Below, piece by piece: positions 25,212 through 34,800 of a DNA stretch of 41,468 bases. The stretch's first letter is position 1. Every line of letters starts with the position of its first letter. The stretch is taken from the NCBI GenBank assembly GCA_022563885.1, contig JADFMM010000018.1, forward strand, positions 1 through 41,468, read 5' to 3'. The notes below the pieces were generated by a model, which was not told the DNA's origin, did not search any database, and saw only the letters and a list, made by a program, of their open reading frames with translations. The stretch comes from Planctomycetota bacterium. GTDB lineage: Bacteria > Planctomycetota > Phycisphaerae > Sedimentisphaerales > Anaerobacaceae. The position numbers were made by a program, and so were the translations under genes.

Positions 25212-26074
25212 GCAACCAGCCCCCCTCGTCGTAGGATGCCCTGTATCACCTCCTCGAAGGGGACCTCGGTCGTCGTCGAGACCAGGCCGATGCCCTGTTT
25301 GGCGCAGAACTGCTGCAGGCCCGCGTTCCAGTCCGCCACGGCCTTCTCATAGGCGGCGGCCTCGCGGCTGGTCACCGTGATCCGACGGCGCTGGCCCGTT
25401 TCGACACACTCCAATTCCACATCACCCTTCAAGTGACAGCGCCGATCCTGCTCATCCTGGAGCTGGAGGCAGAAGACATCGTGCTTGTGCCATTTGAGAA
25501 ACTGAAGACCCTCCGCGAAGCCGCCGGGACAGAAGAAATCGGAGATCAGCAAGACCATGCCGCGCTTAGGGTGCCACTGCGCCAGGGACCGCGTGGCCTG
25601 TGTCAGGTCGGTGTCTTGGCCGAAGGTGTCCGCAGCCTCCAAGGCCCGTAGGACCTCCAAGGTCTTACCCCGGCCCAGGGTCGGGCGGGCGATGGATTTC
25701 AACTCGTGGGCCATGCCATAGATCACGACCTTGTCCATGCTGTGCAGGGCAATATAGGCCAAGGCGGCCGCCAACTGCTGGGCATAGGAGAACTTGCTGG
25801 CCATGGAGGGGCTGGCGTCCAGGAGGATATAGATGGTGACATCTTCCTCCAATTCGAACAGCTTGATCATCAGCTGCTCCAGACGCGCGTACACCCGCCA
25901 GTCGATGGCACGGTGGTCGTCTCCGATCGAATACTCACGGTAGTCGGCGAAGGTCACGCCGACGCCCTTCTTGGTGCTCTTGCGATCGGCCTGCAGCGTC
26001 CCTCCCAGGACCTTGCGGGCCAGCAGGTAGAGCGATTCCAGGCGGCGGATGAAAGCTGGGTCGGTTAGGAGCAT
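25208..26074 (-). CDS. DUF58 protein (VWA-like)
   Basis: A 288-residue cytoplasmic protein with the DUF58 signature: GDDHRAIDWRVYARLEQLMIKLFELEEDVTIYILLDASPSM, in which the DASPS segment is a MIDAS-like motif. The N-terminus LESLYLLARKVLGGTLQADRKS is also typical. DUF58 proteins are almost always encoded between a MoxR-type ATPase and VWA proteins; they are probably adaptor or substrate proteins of the ATPase, but the molecular role is not settled. It is separated from moxR by 120 bases that contain a nested palindromic repeat, unlike the tight junctions elsewhere in this cluster. Confidence 0.92.
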   Translation of the reverse strand: MLLTDPAFIRRLESLYLLARKVLGGTLQADRKSTKKGVGVTFADYREYSIGDDHRAIDWRVYARLEQLMIKLFELEEDVTIYILLDASPSMASKFSYAQQLAAALAYIALHSMDKVVIYGMAHELKSIARPTLGRGKTLEVLRALEAADTFGQDTDLTQATRSLAQWHPKRGMVLLISDFFCPGGFAEGLQFLKWHKHDVFCLQLQDEQDRRCHLKGDVELECVETGQRRRITVTSREAAAYEKAVADWNAGLQQFCAKQGIGLVSTTTEVPFEEVIQGILRRGGLVA

Positions 26075-26088
26075 GGACGGACGATCCT

Positions 26089-26199
26089 CATGGCCGGTCG
26101 CTTAAGGGACCGGCCATGAATAAGTTGGACAATTTGGAGTCCAAGATGGGGTGCAATTGGGCATTCAAAAGTCCAAGTTATTCCTTGCCGGTCCCTAAG
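26089..26199. repeat. Nested palindromic repeat between the MoxR and DUF58 genes
   Basis: Two inverted repeats overlap. The first is a perfect 11-bp palindrome, 26089-26099 (catggccggtc) with 26108-26118, loop of eight bases. The second has long imperfect arms, 26101-26128 and 26173-26199, agreeing at about 23 of 28 positions; both carry the gggaccggc core. The whole can fold into alternative hairpins within the polycistronic mRNA. It does not have a T-run, so it is not a simple terminator. It resembles a REP/MITE-like intergenic element inserted in an operon. Confidence 0.7.
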
Positions 26200-27199
26200 C
26201 CCCCATGGCCAGTCGTTGGCGGTTCATGATGGTGCGAATCAACTGGTCGGCCGTGATGCCTTCGGCCTCTCCTTCGAAACTCAACACCAGCCGGTGTCGC
26301 ATGGCCGGCACGGCCACGGAATCGATGTCTTCGGTGGAGACATGGAAACGGTCCGCCAACAGGGCGCGTACGCGGGCGGCGCCCAGCACCGTCTGGGCCG
26401 CTCGGGGTGAGGCCCCATGCCGAACGTACTTCTTGATGTCCTCCGAGGCGCCGGGGTCGTTGGAATGTGTCCCTCTCACCAGGCGCACCAGGTAGTCTTG
26501 AATGGAGTCGTCAATCGGGACCTCACGGACGGTCCGGCCCATGCGGAGGATGTCCTCTCCGGTCGCCACGGGCTCGATGGCCGGTTCGCTCGTTCCGCCG
26601 GTGCGACGCAGGATCTCGATGAATTCGTCGTGCGAAGGCATCTCGACGTGGAGCTTGAAGAAGAAACGGTCCAACTGCGCTTCGGGTAAGGGATAGGTGC
26701 CGTCCTGTTCGATGGGATTCTGCGTGGCCAGGACGAAGAAGGGTTTGTCTAAGGCACGTGTGGTCCCGGCGACGGTCACCGACTTCTCCTGCATGGTCTC
26801 CAGCAGGGCGGACTGTGTCTTGGGTGTGGCGCGATTGATCTCATCCGCCAGCAAGATGTTGCAGAAGACCGGCCCCGCTTCGAATTGAAAGACCTTCTCG
26901 CCGCCACGTTCCACCAGGATGTTCGACCCGACCACATCGGCGGGCAGCAAATCGGGCGTGAATTGGATCCGCTTGAACTGCAGATGAAGTGCATTGGCAA
27001 AGCTGTGCACGAGACTCGTCTTGCCCAGGCCGGGCACGCCTTCCAGCAGCACGTGTCCCCCACAGACGATGGCGCAGAGGACGTCCTCCACCACGGTCTC
27101 CTGTCCCACCATGAATTTCTGCACTTCGCCCTTAATAGCGTCGAAAGTAGCCCTGAAATGCTCGACCGACTGGCGGGCGGACTGCTCATTCATCGTCAT
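26195..27199 (-). CDS. MoxR-family AAA+ ATPase
   Basis: A 334-residue AAA+ ATPase. Walker A is GVPGLGKTSL (about residues 54-63), Walker B is ILLADEINRATPKTQSALLETMQE, sensor 1 is VLATQNPIEQDGTYPLPEAQLDRF, and the C-terminal lid contains GASPRAAQTVLGAARVRAL. MoxR ATPases are chaperone-like proteins that act with VWA and DUF58 partners on membrane or periplasmic complexes. The start overlaps the end of the preceding gene by 14 bases; a second ATG six bases later is equally possible. The gene is followed by the nested palindromic repeat. Confidence 0.95.
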   Translation of the reverse strand: MTMNEQSARQSVEHFRATFDAIKGEVQKFMVGQETVVEDVLCAIVCGGHVLLEGVPGLGKTSLVHSFANALHLQFKRIQFTPDLLPADVVGSNILVERGGEKVFQFEAGPVFCNILLADEINRATPKTQSALLETMQEKSVTVAGTTRALDKPFFVLATQNPIEQDGTYPLPEAQLDRFFFKLHVEMPSHDEFIEILRRTGGTSEPAIEPVATGEDILRMGRTVREVPIDDSIQDYLVRLVRGTHSNDPGASEDIKKYVRHGASPRAAQTVLGAARVRALLADRFHVSTEDIDSVAVPAMRHRLVLSFEGEAEGITADQLIRTIMNRQRLAMGA

Positions 27200-28823
27200 T
27201 CCGGGTGTACTCTCCGATCTGGTGAATGTTCTCGAAGTAGGCCTTGACGCCCGACTTCACCGCCTGGGGCACATCTTCACGCCGCACGAAGGATTCGACG
27301 CTCCGCCGAAAAGACTGCGGAGTACGTCCTGAAACGGTGGTCGATGTGCCGGCGCCATCCGATGCCGTTTCGGTGGTCTTGGAGGATGGGCCCCTACCCT
27401 TGATGCCCTTGAGTTGGGTACGGTATCCGTCCAGGGTATCCGCGGCGGGCTCGTTATTGATGCTGTCGCTGGCGCCGTTGCCGGCATCCAGGCCACCGGC
27501 ATTGGGGGAAGAGCCCAAGCAAGTGCCGGGCTTGCCCAAACAGCCCTGGCATTGGGACAGGGCCTGAAGGAGTTTTTCGATTTCGGACTGCGCTTGACGT
27601 TTGGCGCCCATCTTCTTGAGGTACTGACCCAGATTCGCCAGGCTTTGATTGGCTGCCTGGCTGAAGGACTGAGCGTCACCTTCGTTGCCCTGCTGGGCCT
27701 GCCGCTCGGCCTCACTCAGGGCCTTGTCGTAGTCTCGGGCCGATTGATCCAAGGCCTGGGCCAATGCCCCCGCTTCACTGGACCCGTCACCCTCGGCGCC
27801 CGCTTGGCCCGAAGACCCGGAGCTACCACTGGAAGCACCGGACTGGCCGGACCTGCGGCCCGCGGCACTGCGCCTCGCCTCGCTGCTCATCCGACCCGAC
27901 ATCTCCTTGAGCCGGTTCAGTTGCTCTCGCTGTTCCCTCAATGAGGCCCGTGGATCCATCTTGAATGCGTCCAGCTCCGCGGCGGCCTGCTTGTACTCGC
28001 GCTCCACCAACCGATTCCCCAGCGCTTTCGCTCGGTCCTCTTTCCGGAGTTCTCGGCCCATGCGATCCAGGAGCTGCTGCTCCTGGCGCTGGCGGAGCTT
28101 GGCGCTGGCACTGTTGAGCTTTCGCTCCAGGCGGGCGTATTGCCGCATGGCCTCCTTCAGATCGGGCGTCTTTTCCAACTGAGCCATCATCTCGCGGATA
28201 CCCTCTAACTCCATCAGCCTTGCCAGCTCTTCTGAATCCACATCTCGGGTAAGCTCTTCGAGAAGATCCTTCAGCACCTTGTTGATGGCCTCGGTGTCTA
28301 GCAGCGTCTCCTGCGCCAACTCGGCTGCCGCGACCACCTTCGGGCTGTCCGCCTTGAGGGAAAGGAGTCCCGAAGACAGCAGCATCACCAGCCCGAGCGT
28401 CAGGGTGCGTTTGGGCCAGGCAAAGGGGATGTCTTTGACAGAGACGCGTTGCAATTGTGTCTGTGCATGATGGGCCTGCAGGTCGTAAAAACCCTCACGA
28501 TGACCCGCGCGCCGAAAGCCGTGATAGGAGCGCAGCGTGTCCTTCAGATCGAAATGCCCATCCGCCCGGCGGGCCGCCTCGGCCAGACTGTGCCGGATCA
28601 GCCCCCAAACGCCCGATCCCACCAGGAGGGCCCCCACCAGGACGACGGGATACCACAAGGGCGGCACATGGTGACCGCGGAGCACATAGGTCAGGGCCAC
28701 GACCAGCAGGACGCAGCCCGCGCAGGTCATGCTCCTGATCAGCAGCGTCAGCCAGAGGTGGTGATTGAAACGCCGACGCACATCACGGAGGAACTGATCT
28801 ATCTTATCCGAACGCTGTTGCAT
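27186..28823 (-). CDS. Membrane protein with long coiled-coil region (DUF4175-like)
   Basis: The 545-residue protein begins with a short cytoplasmic head and two membrane segments (LWLTLLIRSMTCAGCVLLVVALTYVL, then WYPVVLVGALLVGSGVWGLI). A third hydrophobic segment (LTLGLVMLLSSGLLSL) precedes about 200 residues of charged, Gln/Glu/Arg-rich helix, likely coiled coil. A Gly/Ser-rich linker (GASSGSSGSSGQAGAEGDGSS) and another Gln-rich helix follow, then a C-terminal domain ending near RREDVPQAVKSGVKAYFENI. I associate it with DUF4175-like proteins found beside MoxR loci, with moderate confidence. The ATG at 28823, seven bases after the giant TPR stop and preceded by taggt, is preferred to an upstream start inside that gene. 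It probably anchors or organises partners at the membrane. Confidence 0.75.
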   Translation of the reverse strand: MQQRSDKIDQFLRDVRRRFNHHLWLTLLIRSMTCAGCVLLVVALTYVLRGHHVPPLWYPVVLVGALLVGSGVWGLIRHSLAEAARRADGHFDLKDTLRSYHGFRRAGHREGFYDLQAHHAQTQLQRVSVKDIPFAWPKRTLTLGLVMLLSSGLLSLKADSPKVVAAAELAQETLLDTEAINKVLKDLLEELTRDVDSEELARLMELEGIREMMAQLEKTPDLKEAMRQYARLERKLNSASAKLRQRQEQQLLDRMGRELRKEDRAKALGNRLVEREYKQAAAELDAFKMDPRASLREQREQLNRLKEMSGRMSSEARRSAAGRRSGQSGASSGSSGSSGQAGAEGDGSSEAGALAQALDQSARDYDKALSEAERQAQQGNEGDAQSFSQAANQSLANLGQYLKKMGAKRQAQSEIEKLLQALSQCQGCLGKPGTCLGSSPNAGGLDAGNGASDSINNEPAADTLDGYRTQLKGIKGRGPSSKTTETASDGAGTSTTVSGRTPQSFRRSVESFVRREDVPQAVKSGVKAYFENIHQIGEYTRNDDE

Positions 28824-28830
28824 TGAGCAC

Positions 28831-31800
28831 CTACTTCCCTTTCTTCGCGGACGCATCTGCTTGGGTCTTTGCCAGCCACGCCCGCCGCTCGTCTTTCATC
28901 TTGGCCGGCCAATCTTCCGTTTCGATGCCTTGCACGTAGCGCAGCGCCTGCTCGGCACGGCCCTGTTCTTTTAGGAAGGCACAGTAACCCAAACTCTGAG
29001 GCCAAACTTGACTCTTCTTGGTGCAGCCCTCGATGCTACGCAGCCAGGAGGCCTCGGCTTCTTCGATTAGATCATGCTTTGCCTGAATCTTTGCGATGTT
29101 TTCCCAATTCCTGTGAACTGGCTTCGCCAACCCCACCAGTTTAGCGCCCTGGGCCAAGATTTCTTTCTCGGTCAAGACACCATACTCCCAGAGACAGAAG
29201 ATGGGGCCTTCTCTGGTGTTGTGTTGGTTGAATCGCTTCTTGACCTGGCCCAGGGCGAAGTACCGTCTGACTGTGGCGATCTTCTGCTTTCGCTTCTGGT
29301 GGCCGGTCAAGCTGGCGAAGGCCTTGAAGGTCGCCTCGACGTCCCTATAGTATCGGAATTGACGCTCGAGATCATCTGAAATCTGTGCAGACGCCGAGTC
29401 GAGCTGGTCCTCCCTGCCGGCGAGCACATGAAACAGCACGCAATAGTCCCAGAGACGTGCACGCTCCTGTTGAGTATAGTAGCGTGAAGAAGTCCCCACC
29501 AGACGTGCGGAGAGACTGGCCATTGCCTCCATCAGTTCCGGAGTCCAGTCGGATTCTAGCGTATCACCGAATTGCCGCAGGTGTTTGGCCATCTTTTCCA
29601 GCATCTTTTCGTGCTCGTAGCCCCGGCGGCTGGACGCCTTCTCCCGAAGCGCGACCACGCTCTCGATCCCGCTCAGAAACACGCTGGCGTCGCCTCGCTT
29701 TAGGGCCTCGGCAGCGTAGGCAAGGACCAGGCTAGACTTGACCTCCCGTTCTGACTCCAGGGACAGACTGCAGACTGCCCCCAAGTCGATCCCCTGGGCC
29801 GCCACGGCCAGCGCGTCGCCAACCTGGGCCAGAGCCTGATCCGAACCGGCCAGGACGAGCAGGGCCCTCTGCTTGACACCCTCGTTCGAGAATGAAACTT
29901 CCGCAAACCGCTCTGCAAGGTCGACCAATCGCTCCTCACGCGTTCTACTGGGTGGATCCTCTGCCGGCCCATCCGCCAAGGCGGACAGGAGCAGCTCGCC
30001 GTAGTAACGCAGATCGGCCTCGGTGATCTCCGCCAGGCATGCGGACAGTTTGGCCTCGAAGGCGGCCGTGTAGGGATGGGAGCTGCTGCGATCCACCTCT
30101 TGCCAGCCCGTCCGCATGAATGTTCTCGCGTGGTCCGACTGGCCATGTTCTACTAGCAGCGCCCAGGCATCGAGGTCGGTGGCAAGACCCTGTTCTCCAA
30201 CTAGTTGTTTGATCGAGTCCGTGTCATCACACCTGAGATTCATCTCCAGCAGTGCCAGTTGCACGCGCTGATCGTATGTCTTTGAGGGGGTCGGGTAGGG
30301 GGATCTGGAGCGGATCCGCCGCGAACGCGCCACGCGGCGCAGATAGGCGTGATACGCCTCGGTGACCTTGGCGACCTCTTGTCGCCACGCCGATGTGTCC
30401 GCGAGGCGGGCTGCCTGCGACAAGAGTTTGTGGAGATAGTCTTCAGGCAGTGAGGTCTCTTTTTGCCAACCTCGGGCCAGCAGAGACATTCCCTGCAATA
30501 GCATGGCGTCGTTCCATAGCCGCTTGTCCCAGTCCAGTAAATTGTGCAAGGTCAACAGACGCCAAGGTACCGACAGGCTCTCGTCGGCGAGGACATGTTG
30601 ATAGTGGGCGACCAGGGGAGCCAGACTGTCTACCACATCCTCTCGAGGGTCTCCCGGCTCGCGTTCATCGGCGGATTCATCGCCGAGCCGTCTCAGCCTG
30701 GCATGCACCTCGATCTCCTTGGCGAGCCCCGGGTAGGCACCCGTGGAGGATTCCGCTTCGGCCCAGCGTGTGATCGCATCCAGCTCCTCGGCCGTGAGGT
30801 CCGACTGGAAGACTTTCTTAAAGCAGGGCGTCACGCCCGAGAGGTTCCCTGGGCCGAAGGTCCCTCCCAGACGCTGATATAGCTTTTGCATTTGCTTGAG
30901 TCGATCGGGCTGTTTGGAATCTTCAAGTTCTCTGTACAGTCTGGAGACGGCGTCCTGGTGGCGACGTAGCGTGTATGTCCGCAGTGGGGCAACGGGGGAG
31001 TTCACATCGCGCACCAGGTCCGCTGCCAGCGCCAATAGACCCAAACTTGAAGACCCGCGTCTGAAGACGTTGTCCACGAACCCTGATGGGGGCGTGTAGT
31101 ACCACTGTCCCTGTTGAGCCGCGCGCTCCACCAGGTCCAATGCCTTCAGTAGAACCTCCTTCGCCCGCTTTGGGTCCGACTCTGAGACCGCATCGATCGT
31201 CTTGGCCACATAACGATCGAACTCATACTCCTCTATCTGGAGAGACCGAATATTCTTGGCCTTCATTATTCTGGCCACATCGCCTCGGTCATTGCCGGCC
31301 CGGAGTGCCGTCAGCCAGGCGTGAGCCGCCCGGTTCTGCTCGCTCCAGGCCTCCACTCGATCGGGCTTCATATTGCCTAGCGTATCCGCAACCATGAAGG
31401 CCAGCTCTCTCTGCCGCTTTTCGTCGCCTGCCTCGATGCCTTGCCTCGCCGCAGCGAGGGTCTCGTAAATGGCCAGGGCCGGGTCCTCCGAGAGATGGGC
31501 GCGGAGCAGTCGGACACCCAGGGTTTGCGGTTCATCGCGTAGTCGCATCGAGAGTGCCGCCTGCAAGGCGCGGCGTTGATCGTCACCCGTCCCTGTTAAC
31601 TGGCGAATGAAATAGGCGTAGACGCTATTGTATTTCATCCCGGCATAGGGAAGCGTGGCAAAGCCATCGGCCTCGGCCAGAAAGGGGGAGGCCCGCAGGA
31701 AGCCCATCACCTCGTTGGGATCGGTCTGCCGCGTGACACTCCGCATGACGCTCTCGATACCGGAGCGAATCTCCCGCGCCAGGGCCGGCACCTCCTCGGC

Positions 31801-34800
31801 ATAGCCGGCCATCAAGAAAAAGAGGTCCCTGTTCTTGGCCACGCCTCGTAGTAATTGGAAGCATTGATGAATGCGCTCGTTGGGGGTATTCGACGACATG
31901 CGGCGACGGTCATAGTGTTGCTCAATATGCCGCGCTCGCTGACCCTTGGGTCCGATGTACAGGGTGATAATCGCCTCCAGGAAACGCTCGGTGGCCGCGC
32001 CGTCCTGTTCGGCAAGCCGTGTCAGGCAGTGTTGGATGTGCCACTGCGGCGCCGACCGTGGCTGCCTCGGGTTCGGTTTCAAACCTCTCTCAATCTGATC
32101 CAATAGAAAGGTCACCACGTCAACGCTCAAGTCCCGCTCGACATGGGCATCGACCACCCAGACGAGGACATCCTCACCGCTCAACATCGAATCCGCCGCT
32201 CTGTTCGACTTGGGCACGGCTTCCAACAGCCCCTGCGCGGCCTCCAAGAACTCATCCGCGGGCACGGTGTAGAGGGCGGCCATCTGTTCGAGCTGCGTCG
32301 CCTGATCTTGCTGGCTATTCTGCCGCAGTCTCGCTGCAAACTGGGGCACGAAGGTCTCGAAGTTTTCCTTCTCCAAACTGTCCCGCAGGAGAAACGCGAT
32401 GGGGTCTACCGGTCTACCTATCTGGTTGCTGGAGGAAGAGGAGTAGAAGAACGTCTGTCGGAAGCCTTGGGCGGCGCGCCCGCGATAGGGCCGCGCCCGT
32501 AGCAGGGCCTCCTTGGCCAGTGCGGGGAACTCATCGGTGATCGCCTGGCGGGCCTCGGCTTCCGCCGCCAGACGGGCGAAGCCCTGGATGGACAGTTGGG
32601 GGATGTGCAACATGGTCCGGCAGAGGTCGTTGTGAATCGCGCGACGTCGTTCGCCCATCTCTCTGTCGTTGCGGCTGTTTTCCGATTCGGCTTGAAAGAG
32701 GTGGCCTAGCTGCATAGCTCGACCATAGCTGGGCTGCTCGATCGTCTCCAAGGCCCTGGTCACCCACTGCAGGGAGGTGCGATTGGGATCCTCGATGGTT
32801 TTGACGTAGGCAGCCAAGACCTCCACAATGTCCAAGGCCTCTTTGGTCCCCTCTCGTCGAAAACGACCCTGAATAAGATTGGCCAGGGTGGGGGCCACCT
32901 GGTCCATGGTCCGCTGGTCAAGGAATCCGAGCTGGGTGGCGCCGGCCTGGGGATCCTCGGCCCCGAGCAATAGGGCCAGTTGCACCCGGGCCGTCACATC
33001 CTTGGGCCGTTTGGAGAGGACCGTTTCGTAGGCCTCCCGGGCCTGCTCCCGTTTGTCCAGTATCTCACAGATGCGGGCGAATTGATTGAGTTTTCGGACA
33101 CTGTTGGTGTCGCCGGGATCGGCCAGCGACAGGAAGGCATCCATCGCCTTGTGGACGCTGATGAGTCCCACCAACGCCTCCGGGTCCGTCTGGCCCCCGA
33201 AGATATAGTTCTGTTGCTGCGGATAGAGGCTGCTGAGGGCCAGGTTGCGGAGATCGGTGAGAATCAGACGCAGGGCCGCATCGCGCTTGCCTTTTTCAAA
33301 CAGGTCCTGGATACGCTGATGGGGGGCGCTGCGGGGGGTGCCACGCACTATCCTCGTCGGACCCCGGCGAGCGGCCGTGATTGGGGCGGCCTGTTTCGCC
33401 AATTTGGCGGCCTCCTGGGTCAAGCCCAGGGTCTCCATCGCCTCCGCCAATTCGGTCCGCTGGTCCTGAGACATGCGATTGCGACGCAGGCGCAGGGCCG
33501 CCTTTTGGCCCACACTCACCTCCGTTGTAGACTCGTTGGGATCCAGCTCGATCGCGTAGGCCACGATGGCCGCATCCAGGGTCCGCCGGTGATTGGAGTC
33601 CATGGGTAGGAAACGGGCCTTTTCCAGTAGTGCCAGCGCCGTTTGAGGGTCTTCCAGCTCCGTGGCCACAGTCGCGGACAAGACGAAGGCCGTCAGTGAG
33701 GGTGACTCCGCCGCCACCAGCGCATCGAGTCGTTCCTTTGCCCTCTTTAATTCGCCGGCGGCCAAGAGCATCACGATTCTGAGCGTGGGGTCCATTGCCG
33801 TGTCGATGTGCTTGAGGAGGCGTTCGGGGTCGAGCCCCAGGCCCTCGGGATTGGGCAGATAGGGATTGCGTTGCCCGGGAAAGATCAGTTGGAGCACGCT
33901 GCTCGGGAACTTGGGCAGTTGTTGTGGGGGAAAGGGCAGCGGCTTGATCAAGGCATTGCTAGAGGAGCGCCCGAAGGACATGGCCTGCCTGGCTAGATTG
34001 GAACCCATCGGATCGCTCCGAACCTCCTCGTCCAGGAACTGCACGAATTCGGTGAGGTCCTCATTCTGGGCCAGACTGGCAGCGACGCGGGGAAACAGGA
34101 ACTGACGGTAATTGCCCTTGGCTTTCACCGCAGGATACCAGCTCAGCAGTTTCTCACTCAGAACTGCACGAATCTCGGGTGATAACCCGGCGCTTGTCGT
34201 GGGCCCCTGCAAGACGGATGTCACGCCGAGCAGTTCATAGATGCCCGGATCGGAAACCAGATCCAGCACCTCTAGGGATCTCTTCAGGACATTGGGATCG
34301 GATCCCTCAATGGCTCCATAGTGGAGTCCCGCCAGGTAGGCCAAGCGGGGCCGATCCTCCGCGAATAGCGTGAAGACGCCTTTGTACCGTTCTTCGTCGG
34401 TCCCCGGAACACTCATGCGGTGGATCATCCACACGGCCTGGACCGCTTCGTTGCTGGGGTAGTCCGCCGCTATCGTGTCGATGGATTGGTGGAGATTCTG
34501 CAGGCCCGCCGCACTTAGAGCCATGAGGACCTGCGGGTTGCTGACGCCTGCCAGTTCCAGACTCGACTGAACACGGCTCTGCTCTTGCTCATCCATGAGG
34601 TTGCCCAACGCCAGGATGTGACACACTGAGAAGCCGGAGAGGTCATCGATGGTCGGCGGCAGCGGGACGGTGGTCCCCGTTCCCGGGCGACCGGTCATTA
34701 CGTACGACACGCGTCGCCCGGTCTGTCGGTATTGAAACACACGGTGATGGAGATACTGCGTCTCCATCAGTTCCATGGCCTCCGCCGGCAGCAACTCCGT

